Counted from the first letter of the stretch, positions 9,057-20,132 are shown. The stretch: 64,000 nt of DNA from Pseudomonas sp. JUb42 (GCF_024807945.1 NZ_JANUFD010000006.1:186001-250000), one strand, 5' to 3'. Notes: a model not told the origin generated them from the sequence alone. Program-made: numbers and translations.

Positions 9057-10280
9057 ATGCGAGCACTTACTTATCACGGCGCCCATGACGTCCGGGTGGA
9101 AACTGTGGCGGACCCGATTCTAGAAGCGGCGGACGACATTATTCTGCGCGTCACCGCCACGGCCATCTGCGGTTCAGACCTGCACCTGTACCGAGGCAAA
9201 ATCCCCGCCACCGAACACGGCGATATTTTCGGCCACGAGTTCATGGGCATTGTCGAAGAAACCGGTTCAGCGGTGACCGCTGTGCAGCGTGGCGACCGCG
9301 TGGTCATTCCTTTCGTAATTGCTTGCGGCGATTGTTTTTTCTGTCAGCAGGAGCTCTTCGCAGCCTGTGAGACGACCAACGACGGACGAGGGGCAATTCT
9401 CAACAAGAAATCGATCCCGTCTGGCGCGGCTCTATTCGGTTTCAGCCACCTCTACGGCGGAATACCCGGCGGCCAAGCTGAATATGTCAGGGTGCCTAAA
9501 GCCAATACCGGGCCATTTAAAGTGCCCGGAACCTTGGTAGACGACAAGGTGCTCTTTCTTTCGGACATTCTTCCCACGGCTTTTCAAGCGGTCAGCAATA
9601 CCGGAATCGGGCAAGGTTCAAGCATCGCGATCTTCGGTGCGGGACCGGTCGGCCTATTGAGCGCGGCTTGTGCAAAAATGCTCGGTGCAGAACGCATCTT
9701 CATGATTGACCATCATGCCTACCGTCTCTCCTATGCCCAGCACACCTATGGTGTGATTCCGATCAACTTCGACGAGGATGACGACCCGGCCGACACCATC
9801 ATCCGGCAGACCCCAGGCATGCGCGGCGTCGATGGTGTAGTCGATGCCGTCGGCTTCGAGGCCAAGGGCAGCACGACCGAAACGCTGCTCACCGCGCTCA
9901 AACTGGAAGGCAGCAGTGGCAAGGCACTGCGCCAATGCATCGCTGCCGTGCGACGTGGCGGGACGGTCAGCGTTCCTGGCGTCTACGCCGGGTTCATCCA
10001 CGGTTTCATGTTTGGCGATGCGTTCGACAAGGGGCTGACATTCAAGATGGGCCAGACCCACGTGCAGCGTTTCTTGCCCGAGCTATTGCAACATATCGAA
10101 GCAGGTCGCCTGGCGCCCGAGGCAATCATTACTCATCGCATGTCGCTTGAGGACGCAGCCCTTGGTTACGCAATCTTCGACAAAAAAGAAGAGGATTGCC
10201 GCAAGGTGATACTTACGCCTGGGGAGCGCCATATCGCAGTGCCCGAAACCGAAATCATGGCCGCCGCGCCAGCCGTATGA
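9057..10280 (+). CDS. Zinc-dependent alcohol dehydrogenase, formaldehyde-dehydrogenase-like (MDR superfamily)
   Basis: A 407-residue medium-chain dehydrogenase. The catalytic zinc region reads [15 protein letters not shown] with [10 protein letters not shown] after it. The structural-zinc lobe has four Cys in [15 protein letters not shown], and the NAD site is [12 protein letters not shown]. The length and the insert after the structural lobe resemble glutathione-independent formaldehyde dehydrogenases and related threonine-dehydrogenase-like enzymes rather than 340-residue alcohol dehydrogenases. The substrate is not known. It is transcribed alone from a 222-base upstream gap, with GGAG about ten bases before the ATG. 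It is not adjacent to the demethylation region at 29-44 kb, which would release formaldehyde, so any link is speculative. Confidence 0.85.
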   Translation: MRALTYHGAHDVRVETVADPILEAADDIILRVTATAICGSDLHLYRGKIPATEHGDIFGHEFMGIVEETGSAVTAVQRGDRVVIPFVIACGDCFFCQQELFAACETTNDGRGAILNKKSIPSGAALFGFSHLYGGIPGGQAEYVRVPKANTGPFKVPGTLVDDKVLFLSDILPTAFQAVSNTGIGQGSSIAIFGAGPVGLLSAACAKMLGAERIFMIDHHAYRLSYAQHTYGVIPINFDEDDDPADTIIRQTPGMRGVDGVVDAVGFEAKGSTTETLLTALKLEGSSGKALRQCIAAVRRGGTVSVPGVYAGFIHGFMFGDAFDKGLTFKMGQTHVQRFLPELLQHIEAGRLAPEAIITHRMSLEDAALGYAIFDKKEEDCRKVILTPGERHIAVPETEIMAAAPAV

Positions 10281-10646
10281 TGAGCCTGCCTGCAAGGTGA
10301 ACAGGCGAGCATTGTATGTGCGGCCAGCGAAGGACAATGGCAAACATGCGGGTGAAAACAGTAGCGCTTAACGCCCGCTATTGGTGCATGATATTTCTTC
10401 GTACATTCACGGAAAATGGCGTCGGGCGCGACGCCATACCGAAAACACTGGCGCCAGGCCACCAACGCCACTACATTTTCAATATTGCCGCCGCAAAGGT
10501 TTGCGAGCGCCCCATCCGCCTCATGTGTTTCACGCATAGGCCATGCTCAAACGTCATAACCCTGTGTTTTCCCACATGGTAGTCTCGCCGCCACTTTTGA
10601 ATTGGCATTGATCGTTTTTCGATGATGACCAGAACCAGGAAACGTC
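10281..10646. other. Gene-free stretch before the oxaloacetate decarboxylase gene
   Basis: These 366 bases contain an open frame on each strand with poor codon use and no ribosome site; neither is believed. The region must hold the promoter of the gene at 10647. No clear terminator, repeat or operator was recognised. Confidence 0.45.
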
Positions 10647-11516
10647 ATGTCCAGAATCTCCCATTCAGCGCTGCGCCGTAATTTCCGAGAACTGCTGGCC
10701 TCGCAGAAATGCTTTGAAACCGCCTCGGTATTCGACCCCATGTCCGCACGCATTGCCGGGGACCTGGGTTTCGAGGTCGGTATCCTGGGTGGTTCGGTGG
10801 CGTCGCTGCAAGTATTGGCAGCCCCTGACTTTGCCCTGATCACCCTGAGCGAGTTCGTCGAGCAGGCCACTCGCATCGGTCGTGTCGCACAACTGCCGTT
10901 CATTGCCGACGCCGACCACGGCTACGGCAATGCGCTGAACGTCATGCGCACCGTCGAAGAACTTGAACGCGCTGGCGTTGCTGCCCTGACCATCGAAGAC
11001 ACACTGCTGCCTGCGCAATTCGGTCGCAAGTCCACCGACCTGATCTCCATCGAGGAAGGCATCGGCAAGGTCAAGGCTGCTTTGGAAGCCCGTGTCGATC
11101 CGCAGCTGTCGATCATTGCCCGGACCAACGCCGGTGTGCTGTCGGTAGAAGACGCCATCCTGCGCACCCAGGCCTACGAAAAGGCCGGTGCCGACGGCAT
11201 CTGCATCGTGGGCATCAAGGACGTCGAGCATCTGCGGCAGATTTCGGAAAAACTCAGCGTGCCGCTGATGCTGGTGACCTACGGCAATCCCAAGCTCACT
11301 GATATGCAGCTGCTGGCGAGCCTCGGCGTGCGTGTCGTGGTCGCCGGACATGGCGCGTACTTCGCCGCGATCAAGGCCACCTACGACAGCCTGCGCGCAC
11401 AGCGCCAGGTCACCCACAGCACCTCGAACCTCAGTGCCACGGAGCTGACTCATACTTACACCCTGCCTGAAAGCTATGTGGCCTGGGCTAAAGAGTTTAT
11501 GGACGTGAAGGAATAA
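10647..11516 (+). CDS. Oxaloacetate decarboxylase (PEP mutase/isocitrate lyase superfamily)
   Basis: A 289-residue TIM-barrel enzyme matching the family of P. aeruginosa PA4872, which decarboxylates oxaloacetate to pyruvate and CO2 with Mg2+. The metal-binding loop reads [19 protein letters not shown] and is followed by [18 protein letters not shown]. The superfamily's Cys-bearing gating loop of isocitrate lyases is absent here, as in PA4872. The protein is soluble and cytoplasmic, probably balancing anaplerosis. It is a single gene with AGGAAAC before the ATG. The family also contains methylisocitrate lyases and phosphonate enzymes, but the loop sequence favours the decarboxylase. Confidence 0.87.
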   Translation: MSRISHSALRRNFRELLASQKCFETASVFDPMSARIAGDLGFEVGILGGSVASLQVLAAPDFALITLSEFVEQATRIGRVAQLPFIADADHGYGNALNVMRTVEELERAGVAALTIEDTLLPAQFGRKSTDLISIEEGIGKVKAALEARVDPQLSIIARTNAGVLSVEDAILRTQAYEKAGADGICIVGIKDVEHLRQISEKLSVPLMLVTYGNPKLTDMQLLASLGVRVVVAGHGAYFAAIKATYDSLRAQRQVTHSTSNLSATELTHTYTLPESYVAWAKEFMDVKE

Positions 11517-11580
11517 CACTCGCTCCAGGGTGCTCGCGCATGCCATATCGCAGAGTTGCGAAGGCGCTATTGCGAACTCT

Positions 11581-11649
11581 GTGGCAGCGGATTTATCCGC
11601 GAAAAGGTCGTGGAGTGTGCAGACGTCTTCGCGGATAAACCGCTCCCAC
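11581..11649. repeat. REPIN-type inverted repeat (variant arms)
   Basis: The left arm GTGGCAGCGGATTTATCCGC starts at 11581 and the right arm, ending in CGGATAAACCGCTCCCAC, closes at 11649. The left head carries a C where the family has G. It lies between the 3' ends of the decarboxylase gene and the chemoreceptor gene. A short hairpin CAGAGTT/AACTCTG at 11551-11581 sits just before it. Confidence 0.75.
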
Positions 11650-11715
11650 AGCAGTGATATTGTTCAGCGGGTTATCGCCAACAAGGCGTCTTCCACGCTT
11701 TAATGCCCTGCGCCA

Positions 11716-13428
11716 TCAGCGTGCCGAAAAGTGCCGCACATGGGCATGTAGCTCCCCGGCGAGATCGGAGAGATTGATGCTCGAATCATTCACTTCATTG
11801 GCGCTGGCGGCGTTGTCATTGGCCAGGTTGCGGATCTTCTCGACGCGCTCACTGATGTCCTGGGCGACCACCGCCTGCTGTTCCGCAGCACTGGCAATCT
11901 GAATGGACATGCTGCTGATGGTCTGATTGGTCGCGGTAATGCGATCCAGCACATCACTGGCACTCTCCGCGCGACGGGCGCCACTCTCAGCCTGAATGCT
12001 GCTCTGGCTCATGACCTCCACGGCTTTTTGCGCGCTGGCTTGCAGGCGCTCGATCATGCCCTGGATCTCCATGGTCGACGACTGAGTGCGCTGCGCAAGG
12101 CTGCGGACTTCATCGGCGACCACGGCAAACCCACGCCCCTGCTCCCCTGCCCTGGCAGCCTCAATGGCGGCGTTCAAGGCCAGCAGATTGGTCTGGTCGG
12201 CGATACCGCGGATGGCTTCGAGAATGCTGCCGATACTCGCGGTATCACCTGCCACGGCACGCACCACGTCCGACGCACCGGAGATATCCACCGACAACTG
12301 TTGAATGGTACCGACCATCTGCCCGACCAGGCGCTGCCCGTCAGCGGCTGCGTTGTCCGCTTCGCGTGCAGTGGAGGCGGCTTCGGCAGCGTGCCTGGCC
12401 ACTTCATGCACCGTCGCGGCCATTTCATTGATGGCTGCGGACACCTCGGTGGTATGGGCTTGCTGCTGACGGATATTGGCCTGGGTATTGAGCGTTGCGC
12501 GCTTCAACTGGCCGGAGGACACTTGCAACTGCTCGCTGGAAGAAATCACACTGCCGACCACTTCTTTCAGGCTCTTGACCATCTTGCGGAAGGCGCTGGA
12601 CAGCTCGCCGAAATCACCCTGGGTGTTGGGGTCCATGCTGATATCCAGGTTGCCACTGGCGACCTTGCTGGCATCGCCGGTCAGGCGTTCCAAAGCACCA
12701 CTGACCTTGCGCCGGATCGCCAGAATGCCGACAACGGCAATAATGATCAGCAGGATGACCAAGGCGATGACTGCGTGCATGTAACTCTCGCCTACATTGC
12801 GAAGTTGCGTGACCTCACCCGACGTGCGCTTTTCCAGAAGCTGAAAGAAGTCATCAACCGGATGCATGATCTTGGCTTTTTCGGCGAAGTATTGCGGGCT
12901 GTAGACCTGCATCAACGGCTGGTTCGCCCCACCGGCAATCGCCCCGCCCTGCTTGCGCACCGCGTCCATGGCCTGGGTTTCCAGTGTCACCAGACCATTG
13001 GACTTACCCTCGGCCTCGGTCAACTTATCGAACTCGGCGCTACTGAAACCCTGTTGCCGCATCAGTTCCTTAAGTGCAACGCTGTCGCCATTACCACGGG
13101 GCGCCGATTCATTGGCCAATAGAAAGTCAAGGTACGGCCGTTGATAATCAACGGGGCGCGCGAGTTTGCCGTTACGTATATCGAGAATATCGTTATAACG
13201 CTTTGCATAATCTGGATTACCCGTGACCACGAATGCCCGGGCCATTTGTGTCAGGTCATCCGAACTTTGACGTAACTGGTCGGCCAACAGATAGGATTGG
13301 TAGCGGTTGTCCTGGCGGTCACTGAGGGTCAGCTGATTGTTGACCAGCAGTAGGATCAGCCCGCACAGCAAGGCTGCGCAGGCAATAATGACGAAGAAAA
13401 TGAGATTGAAAAATCGTTGGATGGACAT
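11716..13428 (-). CDS. Methyl-accepting chemotaxis protein
   Basis: A chemoreceptor of 570 residues. The first membrane helix is at about residues 8-30, a periplasmic sensor of about 180 residues follows, the second membrane helix is at about 217-240, then HAMP, two methylation helices and the tip motif [20 protein letters not shown]. The sensor begins with [27 protein letters not shown], a helical pattern common in receptors with one helical-bundle sensor. The ATG at 13428 is preferred to a GTG twelve bases upstream; neither ribosome site is strong. The ligand is unknown. No chemotaxis or transport gene is adjacent in the same direction. Confidence 0.9.
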   Translation of the reverse strand: MSIQRFFNLIFFVIIACAALLCGLILLLVNNQLTLSDRQDNRYQSYLLADQLRQSSDDLTQMARAFVVTGNPDYAKRYNDILDIRNGKLARPVDYQRPYLDFLLANESAPRGNGDSVALKELMRQQGFSSAEFDKLTEAEGKSNGLVTLETQAMDAVRKQGGAIAGGANQPLMQVYSPQYFAEKAKIMHPVDDFFQLLEKRTSGEVTQLRNVGESYMHAVIALVILLIIIAVVGILAIRRKVSGALERLTGDASKVASGNLDISMDPNTQGDFGELSSAFRKMVKSLKEVVGSVISSSEQLQVSSGQLKRATLNTQANIRQQQAHTTEVSAAINEMAATVHEVARHAAEAASTAREADNAAADGQRLVGQMVGTIQQLSVDISGASDVVRAVAGDTASIGSILEAIRGIADQTNLLALNAAIEAARAGEQGRGFAVVADEVRSLAQRTQSSTMEIQGMIERLQASAQKAVEVMSQSSIQAESGARRAESASDVLDRITATNQTISSMSIQIASAAEQQAVVAQDISERVEKIRNLANDNAASANEVNDSSINLSDLAGELHAHVRHFSAR

Positions 13429-13795
13429 CGTACGCGACACTCTTTTTCAGGAGATTTAAGTAATTGCAGGTGTACCCGCCATCTCGACAACATCACCCCT
13501 ATAGAAGGGTTATTGTCTAAGTGGTCAGGTTATAGTTATGGTATTTTTTGGATTCAGAACAAGCGCCGCCAACATAAGGGATATGGAGGGGCGGCGCAAT
13601 AGATTACGCGCTGGCTTATTGCCACTGAATAATTGGGGAAATATAAGCACTTAAGCCAAGTTATACTTTTATGTGATAGGTTAAGTACTATTTAACAACT
13701 GGGTACGGGTGTACTGAAAACTACCGCACTTCCAGCCTGCCAATGGACCACCCGCAATAATCTGGCGCCCACCCCCAGGGCGCCATCAGGCATCA
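13429..13795. other. Intergenic stretch upstream of the second chemoreceptor
   Basis: This 367-base A+T-rich region holds the promoter of the chemoreceptor (minus strand) and the 3' end of the amidase operon. No clear sigma-28-type promoter or terminator hairpin could be recognised by eye. Confidence 0.4.
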
Positions 13796-15061
13796 CTACC
13801 GAGCCGCGCTGACCATCGCCCTCAAGAGCACCGCGCAGCCGGCCGCCAGATCTTGCGGCGTGGCATTTTCGATTTCGTTATGGCTTATGCCGCCCTCACA
13901 AGGGACAAATATCATCCCGGCCGGGCCGAGCTCCGCGATGAAAATCGCGTCATGCCCTGCGCCACTGACAATGTCCATATGACTCAGGCCCAGTTGCCCG
14001 GCACCCTGGCGCACGGCATCGATGCACAGTGGTGCGAAGTCCAGTGGCGGGAAATCGGCTGTCGGCGTCAACTCGAAGGTCAGGCCGTGGTGCTGGCAGG
14101 TCTGCTCGATAACCTGGCGCAGGTCGTCGACCATCTTTTGCAGCTTGTCAGCGTGCAAATGACGGAAGTCGATGGTCATTTTCACTTCGCCGGGAATCAC
14201 ATTGCGTGAGCCGGGATGAATATTCAGGCAGCCGACCGTACCGCAGGCATGGGGCTGACTGGCCAGGGCGATGCGATTCACCGCCGTGACCACATCGGCG
14301 GCGCCGACCAAAGCGTCCTTGCGCAATGACATGGGCGTGGGACCTGCATGGGCCTCGACACCGCTCAGGGTCAGGTCGAACCACTTCTGCCCCAGACAAC
14401 CCATGACCACGCCTATGGTCTTACGTTGATCCTCAAGAATCGGCCCCTGTTCAATGTGCGCCTCAAAGTAGGCCCCCACCGGGTGCCCGAGTACCGCGCG
14501 GTGACCGGCGTAACCGATGCGCTGTAATTCCTCCCCCACCACCAGACCTTGTTCGTCCTGCTTGGCCAGGGTCTCGGCCAGATCAAGTTTTCCGGCAAAG
14601 ACCCCCGAGCCCATCATGCAGGGCGGAAAGCGCGAGCCCTCTTCGTTGGTCCAGACCACCACCTCGATGGGCGCCTCGGTTTCCAGTTGCAGGTCATTGA
14701 GGGTGCGGATCACCTCCAGCCCCGCCATCACGCCAAAGCAACCGTCGAACTTGCCACCAGTTGGCTGCGTGTCGATATGGCTGCCGGTCATGACGGGGGC
14801 ACGCTGCGGATCGCGACCGGGACGCCGGGCGAAGATATTGCCGATGGCGTCGACGCTGACGCTGCAACCGGCCTGTTCGCACCAATGCACAAACAGATCC
14901 CGGGCCTGGCGATCCAGATCGGTCAGCGCCAGACGACATACGCCGCCCTTTGCTGTCGCCCCCAATTGCGCCAGGTCCATGAGTGACTGCCAGAGACGCT
15001 GGCTATTGATCAACGGCGCGCTGCTGTCGAAAGCTACATCGGGACTGAGTCGAGTATTCAT
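13796..15061 (-). CDS. M20-family N-carbamoyl-amino-acid hydrolase / allantoate amidohydrolase-like enzyme
   Basis: A 421-residue enzyme of the M20 hydantoinase/carbamoylase group (AllC, HyuC, beta-ureidopropionase). Metal ligands are visible: His95 in GSHIDTQPTGGKFDG, Asp106 in the same loop, Glu140-Glu141 in WTNEEGSRF, His202 in EAHIEQGP and a C-terminal His in GISHNEIE. Such enzymes cleave a ureido or amide C-N bond, releasing ammonia and CO2 or an amino acid. It is the last gene of the ABC operon, and its start overlaps the amidase stop (ATGA). With the amidase it could degrade an imported amide or ureido compound. Alternatives are allantoate, N-carbamoyl-beta-alanine or a D/L-carbamoyl amino acid; sequence alone does not decide. 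Confidence 0.85.
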   Translation of the reverse strand: MNTRLSPDVAFDSSAPLINSQRLWQSLMDLAQLGATAKGGVCRLALTDLDRQARDLFVHWCEQAGCSVSVDAIGNIFARRPGRDPQRAPVMTGSHIDTQPTGGKFDGCFGVMAGLEVIRTLNDLQLETEAPIEVVVWTNEEGSRFPPCMMGSGVFAGKLDLAETLAKQDEQGLVVGEELQRIGYAGHRAVLGHPVGAYFEAHIEQGPILEDQRKTIGVVMGCLGQKWFDLTLSGVEAHAGPTPMSLRKDALVGAADVVTAVNRIALASQPHACGTVGCLNIHPGSRNVIPGEVKMTIDFRHLHADKLQKMVDDLRQVIEQTCQHHGLTFELTPTADFPPLDFAPLCIDAVRQGAGQLGLSHMDIVSGAGHDAIFIAELGPAGMIFVPCEGGISHNEIENATPQDLAAGCAVLLRAMVSAAR

Positions 15062-16236
15062 GCGGCGCTCCCGGCAATGGCCACGGCCAGGCGCACCAGG
15101 CTCAAATCACTGCCTGCCGGGCCCATCAAAGAGATACCCAGCGGTGCGCCATCCTTGATGGTCAGCGGCATGTTCAGTTGCGGCGTGCGGCACAACACAG
15201 AAATCGCCAGCAGGTGATGGGAGATCTGCCGGGTTTCTTCGATCTCTTCATCCCTGGCGCTCAGCAGCGGTGCTATGTCCGGCACCGTGGGCATCACCAG
15301 CACCCGGTTGCCCAGCAGTGCTTTCCAGCGCGCCGCGAAGTCTTCGCGAAAGGCGCAGGCGTTCTCATATTGATCATCGGTGACAGCCTTGGCCCAGGCA
15401 AAACGTGCGGCAACGTCCGGGCCGAGGGTCAGGCCCTCGCGTTCGATGAGCGCACCCTGGGCCAGCCAGGCTTCGCGGCCCTGGATATAACGGAACGCCC
15501 AGTAGGCCTCTTTCAACGACGGCAGCTCCCCGCCCAACGTGTGCAATGGGCCGGCGTGGGCGCTTATCCGCGCGATAGCGGGCGCCAGGGCATCCATAGA
15601 TTCGGCAGGCAACAGGGCAAACAGCTCATCACTGATCAGCAACTCGGGAGCGTCGGGCAATGGTTGCGGGTCGTCGCCCAACAGGCACTCGCCGACCAGC
15701 CCGAACAAAGCTGCATCACGGGTGAAAAAACCGGCCGTGTCCATGCTTTCACAGAGTGCCTGGGTTTTCTCCAGGGAGATGCGCCCGTGACTCGGGCGCA
15801 GGCCGAACAGGCCGCAGTAGCTGGCAGGCGTGCGCACCGAGCCGCCCGTGTCGCTGCCCATGGCGAAGTCGCACAAACCATTGGAGACCGCCGACGCCGA
15901 GCCGGAAGAAGAACCGCCGGGGATACGGTCATGGGCCGCGCCATTGCGCGGTGTGCCGTAGTGAGCGTTCTTGCCGCTCATGGAGAACGCCATCTCGTTG
16001 GTATGGGCCTTGCCGATCAGCTCGGCTCCGGCATCCAGCAGGCGCTGGATCACCGGCGCCGTGGCGGTCTTGATTCCGGACATCGCCAATACATGGGGAT
16101 TACCGCCCCCGGTCGGGTAGCCGGCAACATCGAACAGGTCCTTGGCAGCAAAGGTGTAGCCCGTCAGCAAGCCGCTTGCCGCACGGGGCACATCGACGGC
16201 CGGATAAGGCATGAAGGCAAACGCAGAATCGCTCAT
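15058..16236 (-). CDS. Amidase-signature-family amidase
   Basis: A 392-residue amidase. The Ser-cisSer-Lys triad is visible as Lys32 in FAAKDLFDV, the Ser run in IPGGSSSGSASAV (about 109-113) and Ser133 in GSDTGGSVRTPA. It would hydrolyse an amide to acid and ammonia. It is shorter than GatA (about 485) and resembles the shorter plant AMI1/allophanate-like and mandelamide-type amidases. The ATG at 16236 overlaps the stop of the ABC ATPase gene (ATGA), while an upstream in-frame extension lies inside that gene. Its place between a peptide-type importer and a carbamoylase suggests it acts on the imported compound. Confidence 0.88.
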   Translation of the reverse strand: MSDSAFAFMPYPAVDVPRAASGLLTGYTFAAKDLFDVAGYPTGGGNPHVLAMSGIKTATAPVIQRLLDAGAELIGKAHTNEMAFSMSGKNAHYGTPRNGAAHDRIPGGSSSGSASAVSNGLCDFAMGSDTGGSVRTPASYCGLFGLRPSHGRISLEKTQALCESMDTAGFFTRDAALFGLVGECLLGDDPQPLPDAPELLISDELFALLPAESMDALAPAIARISAHAGPLHTLGGELPSLKEAYWAFRYIQGREAWLAQGALIEREGLTLGPDVAARFAWAKAVTDDQYENACAFREDFAARWKALLGNRVLVMPTVPDIAPLLSARDEEIEETRQISHHLLAISVLCRTPQLNMPLTIKDGAPLGISLMGPAGSDLSLVRLAVAIAGSAA

Positions 16237-17240
16237 GACAGAGTCTCGCGAGAAAGTTGAACAGGCACCTGGTTCCAGTGATGGCAACTCACTGAGTGTT
16301 CGGCAATGACGTCTTCAATGGCAGGAACCTGGCGTTGACACAGGTCGCTGGCCAACAGGCAGCGTGGCGCAAAGGCACAACCGACCGGCAGATTGGCCAG
16401 GTCCGGCGGTGCGCCGGGAATGCTGGTCAGGCGTTCGCCCTTGCGCAGTCCCTCCTTCGGTCTGGTGCCCAAAAGCACACGGGTATAAGGGTGCTGCGGG
16501 TTATTCAGGAGTTCGGCCAGGGGTGCCTGTTCGACGATACGGCCGCCGTACATCACCGCGACGCGGTCAGCGACTTCCACCGCCGCGCCAATATCGTGGG
16601 TAACGAAAATGATCGACAGGCCCAAGGCCTGCTGCAACTCGCGAAGGAGAATCAGAATCTGGATTTGCACCGTGGCGTCGAGGGCTGTAGTGGGCTCGTC
16701 CGCCAGCAGGAGCTTTGGCTGACACGACAGCGCCAGGGCAATCATCGCCCGCTGCCGCATGCCTCCGGACATCTCATGGGGGTAGGCGTCCAGACGCAGC
16801 TCGGGACTGGGGATACGTACCCGGCGCAAGGCCTCCACCGCGGTCGTTCGCGCCTCTGCGTGGGACATGGGCTGATGACGGCGCAGGGCTTCGATGATCT
16901 GCTGGCCGATGGTGTAGACCGGGTCCAGAGCCAGCAGCGGCTCCTGAAAGATCATCGCCGCCACCGGCCCACGCAGCGCCTGCAATTGCTTGCCGGACAA
17001 GGCCATGAGGTCCTGCCCGGCAATCTCGATTGTGCCTTCTATACGGGTGGTGCGTTCCGAGTGCAGACGCATCAGCGCGCGCAGGGTCACGCTCTTGCCG
17101 GAACCGGACTCGCCGATCAAGGCCAGCACTTCACCTGGCGCCACTTGCAGACTCACGCCATTGACCGCCGACAGGGTTTGCCCGCCGCGCTTGAAGCGCA
17201 CCTTGAGGTCGCGCACATCGACCATGGGTTGTTCGTTCAT
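16233..17240 (-). CDS. ABC transporter ATP-binding protein, oligopeptide/dipeptide type (OppD/DppD-like)
   Basis: A 335-residue ATPase with Walker A GESGSGKSVT, signature MSGGMRQRAMIA, Walker B LLLADEPTTALD and the OppD-type C-terminal region with Cys-rich motif (GCAFAPRCLLASDLC) thought to hold an iron-sulfur cluster. It pairs with the second ATPase encoded just upstream (stop and start overlap, ATGA). Together they power uptake through the two permeases of this operon. AGGGGG precedes the start. Confidence 0.93.
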   Translation of the reverse strand: MNEQPMVDVRDLKVRFKRGGQTLSAVNGVSLQVAPGEVLALIGESGSGKSVTLRALMRLHSERTTRIEGTIEIAGQDLMALSGKQLQALRGPVAAMIFQEPLLALDPVYTIGQQIIEALRRHQPMSHAEARTTAVEALRRVRIPSPELRLDAYPHEMSGGMRQRAMIALALSCQPKLLLADEPTTALDATVQIQILILLRELQQALGLSIIFVTHDIGAAVEVADRVAVMYGGRIVEQAPLAELLNNPQHPYTRVLLGTRPKEGLRKGERLTSIPGAPPDLANLPVGCAFAPRCLLASDLCQRQVPAIEDVIAEHSVSCHHWNQVPVQLSRETLS

Positions 17241-18280
17241 GCCTGCGCCCCCTGGTAAATCAGTTCGGCCGCCGGACTGCGGCTATGCCCTGCCCCCGGC
17301 TTGACCATCAGGCAGGCGGCATAATGCTCGTCGTCGATCAGGGTCAAAGGCACCGCCGTTTGCGCGCAAATGGCTTCAGCGTGGGGGCAGCGGGTGTGAA
17401 AGCGGCAACCTGATGGCGGATCGATAGGGCTTGGTGGGTCACCGGACAGTGGCGAAACCAACGTGCGCTGCGCCGGATCCATTGACGGCATGGACGTCAG
17501 CAAGGCTCGGGTATAGGGATGTTGCGCCGAGGCGAACAGTGACTCAGCCGGGCCGACTTCAACGATCTCGCCCAGGTACATGACAATGATCCGGTCCGAC
17601 AGGTAGCGCACCACATGCAAGTCGTGGCTGATGAACACGTAGGTCAGCTGCAGGCTGTCCTTGAGATCGAGCAGCAGGTTGAGGACCTGGGCTTCCACGG
17701 ACTTGTCCAGGGCCGAAACCGCTTCGTCGAGGATCACCAGACGCGGATCCACCGCCAGAGCCCGGGCGATATTCACTCGCTGGCGCTGGCCACCGGACAG
17801 CTCATGGGCGTAGCGACCGGCGAAGCGCGTTGGCTCAAGGCCCACCCGGCCCAGCAGGTCGCGCGCGCGTTGCAGCGATTCGCGCTGACTGACGCCATGC
17901 ACCGAAGGCCCGAACGCCACCGATTGCTCCATGGTCATGCGCGGGTTAAGGGACGAGTAGCTGTCCTGAAACACCATCTGCACCTGGCGCCGGTAATCGC
18001 GCAACGGCAACTGATGACCGCCGACGGTCATGGCATCGAACACCAGCTCACCGCTGTCATGCTCGATCAACTGCATCAATAGCCGGGCGGTGGTGGACTT
18101 GCCGCAACCGGACTCGCCCACCACACCCAGGGTTTCACCCTTGCGCACGGTGAAATCGATGCCATCCACCGCACGCACGACGCTGCGTTTGCCCAGCGCG
18201 CCCTTGACCGGGAAGTGTTTGACCAGTTTCGTCACCGTCAACAGTGGCTGCGCAGGGCCGCCAATATCAAGCTTGGTCAT
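17237..18280 (-). CDS. ABC transporter ATP-binding protein, oligopeptide/dipeptide type (OppF/DppF-like)
   Basis: A 347-residue ATPase: Walker [11 protein letters not shown], signature [12 protein letters not shown], Walker [13 protein letters not shown], and the C-terminal oligopeptide-ATPase segment with [16 protein letters not shown]. The Walker B run reads DEAVSALD, a usual variant for OppF partners. The ATG at 18280 is chosen since AGGAGC lies about six bases before it; the 50-residue upstream extension overlaps the permease gene and has no ribosome site. It lies two bases after the permease stop. Confidence 0.92.
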   Translation of the reverse strand: MTKLDIGGPAQPLLTVTKLVKHFPVKGALGKRSVVRAVDGIDFTVRKGETLGVVGESGCGKSTTARLLMQLIEHDSGELVFDAMTVGGHQLPLRDYRRQVQMVFQDSYSSLNPRMTMEQSVAFGPSVHGVSQRESLQRARDLLGRVGLEPTRFAGRYAHELSGGQRQRVNIARALAVDPRLVILDEAVSALDKSVEAQVLNLLLDLKDSLQLTYVFISHDLHVVRYLSDRIIVMYLGEIVEVGPAESLFASAQHPYTRALLTSMPSMDPAQRTLVSPLSGDPPSPIDPPSGCRFHTRCPHAEAICAQTAVPLTLIDDEHYAACLMVKPGAGHSRSPAAELIYQGAQA

Positions 18281-18282
18281 GC

Positions 18283-19176
18283 TCAGCTCCTGATTGCCAT
18301 GGCCGCCCGCAAGCGATCGGCGAGCACATTGAAAGAGATCGAGGTGATGAAAATCATTGCGCCAGGCAACGCCGACACCAGCGGTTGGGTGTAGATGGCC
18401 GTGCGCAGGGTGTTGAGCATCAAGCCCCATTCGGGCTCGGGCGGCGTGACCCCAAGGCCGAGGAACGACAGGCCCGAGGCGAGAATCATCGATACGGAGA
18501 TCAGGCCGGTGGCGAAGACGAAGATCGGCCCCAGCACATTGCCCAGCACTTGCGTGCGAATGATAGTGAACGCCCCCGCCCCGGAGGCCCGCGCCGCCTC
18601 GATATAGTCGCGGTTGCGCACCTGAGTGGTGACGCTTTCGGCGATCCGCGCCACTTGCGGCACGAACACCAGGGTCAACGACAATAGTGCGTTATTGACC
18701 CCGGCGCCCAAAGCACCGGAAAAGGCGATGGCCAGCAGCACCGAGGGGAAGGCGTAGAACACGTCGACACTGCGCATGATCAGGCTGTTCAGGCGGCCGC
18801 CGAAGTAACCGGCAATCACGCCGATGGCACCGCCGATGAAGAAGGCGAGGATCACCGGGGTGATGCCCATGAACAGTGACAGCCGCGCGCCCAGCATCAG
18901 GCGTGACAGCAGGTCGCGACCCAGTTCGTCGGTGCCCAGGGGAAAATCCTGAGTGCCAATGGGCTTGAGGCGCTTGAACATTGAGGTGGTGAACGGGTCG
19001 CCTGGGACGATCCACGGGCCCAGTACTGCCAGAATCAGCAGCACTAGAATCACCGCAGCGACCGCCAGGGCCACCGGATCACGACGGACACGGCCAAATA
19101 CTTCACGCCAGTAGCCCGGCGAACTTTCAACCGGCGCAATGGCCGGGGTGGACGGACGCAGCATCGACAGATTCAT
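18283..19176 (-). CDS. ABC transporter permease (DppC/OppC-like)
   Basis: A 297-residue inner-membrane permease. A soluble N-terminus is followed by a first membrane helix ([19 protein letters not shown]) and about five more. The EAA coupling loop reads [21 protein letters not shown]. The sequence [21 protein letters not shown] is characteristic of DppC-type subunits. It forms a heterodimer with the preceding permease; gene spacing is two bases on each side. AAGGGGC precedes the ATG. Confidence 0.92.
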   Translation of the reverse strand: MNLSMLRPSTPAIAPVESSPGYWREVFGRVRRDPVALAVAAVILVLLILAVLGPWIVPGDPFTTSMFKRLKPIGTQDFPLGTDELGRDLLSRLMLGARLSLFMGITPVILAFFIGGAIGVIAGYFGGRLNSLIMRSVDVFYAFPSVLLAIAFSGALGAGVNNALLSLTLVFVPQVARIAESVTTQVRNRDYIEAARASGAGAFTIIRTQVLGNVLGPIFVFATGLISVSMILASGLSFLGLGVTPPEPEWGLMLNTLRTAIYTQPLVSALPGAMIFITSISFNVLADRLRAAMAIRS

Positions 19177-19178
19177 GC

Positions 19179-20132
19179 TCAGCCCCTTTTGATTCGTGGA
19201 TCGAGCAACGTCTGGAGGATGTCCACCAGCAGGTTGAGCACGACGAAAAACAGCGCCAGGACCCAGATCGTGCCCTGCAACAGCGGCAGGTCACGCTGGA
19301 AAATCGCCGAATTGAGCAGCAGGCCGGTGCCTGGCCAGGCAAATACAGTCTCCACCAGAATCGAGCCGCCCATCAGGTAGCCGATCTGCAGGCCCATCAC
19401 CGCCATCGCCGTGGGTGCGGCGTTCTTCACCACATGCAGGAACAGCCCCCACTCGCCCAGCCCCTTGGCGCGCAGGCCGATGATGAATTCCTGGGACAGG
19501 GTTTCCGCCACCTGGGCACGCACGGTGCGGGCGATGATCCCGGTGGGAATCACCGACAGGGTGATCGCGGGCAGAATCATGAACTGCAAGTGCGCCCAGT
19601 CCCACGCCCACGCCAGTTGCCCCATGGGGCCGCCACCGGTCGCGGGCAGCCAGCTCAGTTGCGAGGAAAAGACGATCACCATGAGCATGCCCAGCCAGTA
19701 ATGCGGCACGCTGACGCCGATGGCCGAACAGGCGGATGCAATGCGGTCCAGCCAGCTGTCCTGGAAATAGCCGCCGACGAAACCGAACAAACTGCCCAGC
19801 ACAAAGCCGATAAAGGTGGCGAGGATCGCCAGGCGCAGGGAGTAACTTACGGCGCCGAGCACTTCCCCGGCCACCGGGCGGCCGCTGGCGATGGACATGC
19901 CCAGATCGCCCTGCATCGCGTGCCAGACCCACAGGCCGAATTGCACCGGCAGCGGTTTATCGAAGCCGTAGGCCTGAATCAGCTGTTCGCGCAGGGCTTC
20001 GGAGGCGTCCGGCGGCATTACCGATACCAGCGGATCGCCGGGGGCCATGTGCACGAGCATGAAACACACCAGTGCCACGCCCAACAGAATGGGCGTCGTC
20101 AGCAACAGACGACGCAGGACATAGGCAAGCAT
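19179..20132 (-). CDS. ABC transporter permease (DppB/OppB-like)
   Basis: A 317-residue inner-membrane permease with the typical DppB start MLAYVLRRLLLTTPILLGVALVCF (first helix) and MAPGDP motif, then five further helices. The coupling loop is TLSQEFIIGLRAKGLGEWGLF. It pairs with the DppC-like subunit encoded two bases downstream. AGGAACCG precedes the ATG. A 336-base gap carrying two REP-type repeats separates it from the binding-protein gene upstream, which may reduce permease mRNA relative to binding protein. Confidence 0.92.
   Translation of the reverse strand: MLAYVLRRLLLTTPILLGVALVCFMLVHMAPGDPLVSVMPPDASEALREQLIQAYGFDKPLPVQFGLWVWHAMQGDLGMSIASGRPVAGEVLGAVSYSLRLAILATFIGFVLGSLFGFVGGYFQDSWLDRIASACSAIGVSVPHYWLGMLMVIVFSSQLSWLPATGGGPMGQLAWAWDWAHLQFMILPAITLSVIPTGIIARTVRAQVAETLSQEFIIGLRAKGLGEWGLFLHVVKNAAPTAMAVMGLQIGYLMGGSILVETVFAWPGTGLLLNSAIFQRDLPLLQGTIWVLALFFVVLNLLVDILQTLLDPRIKRG

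Noticed and set aside
10316..10582. 88-residue open frame in the gap before the oxaloacetate decarboxylase gene
   Set aside because: No ribosome site, unusual codon use, many Cys and Arg without pattern; read as non-coding.
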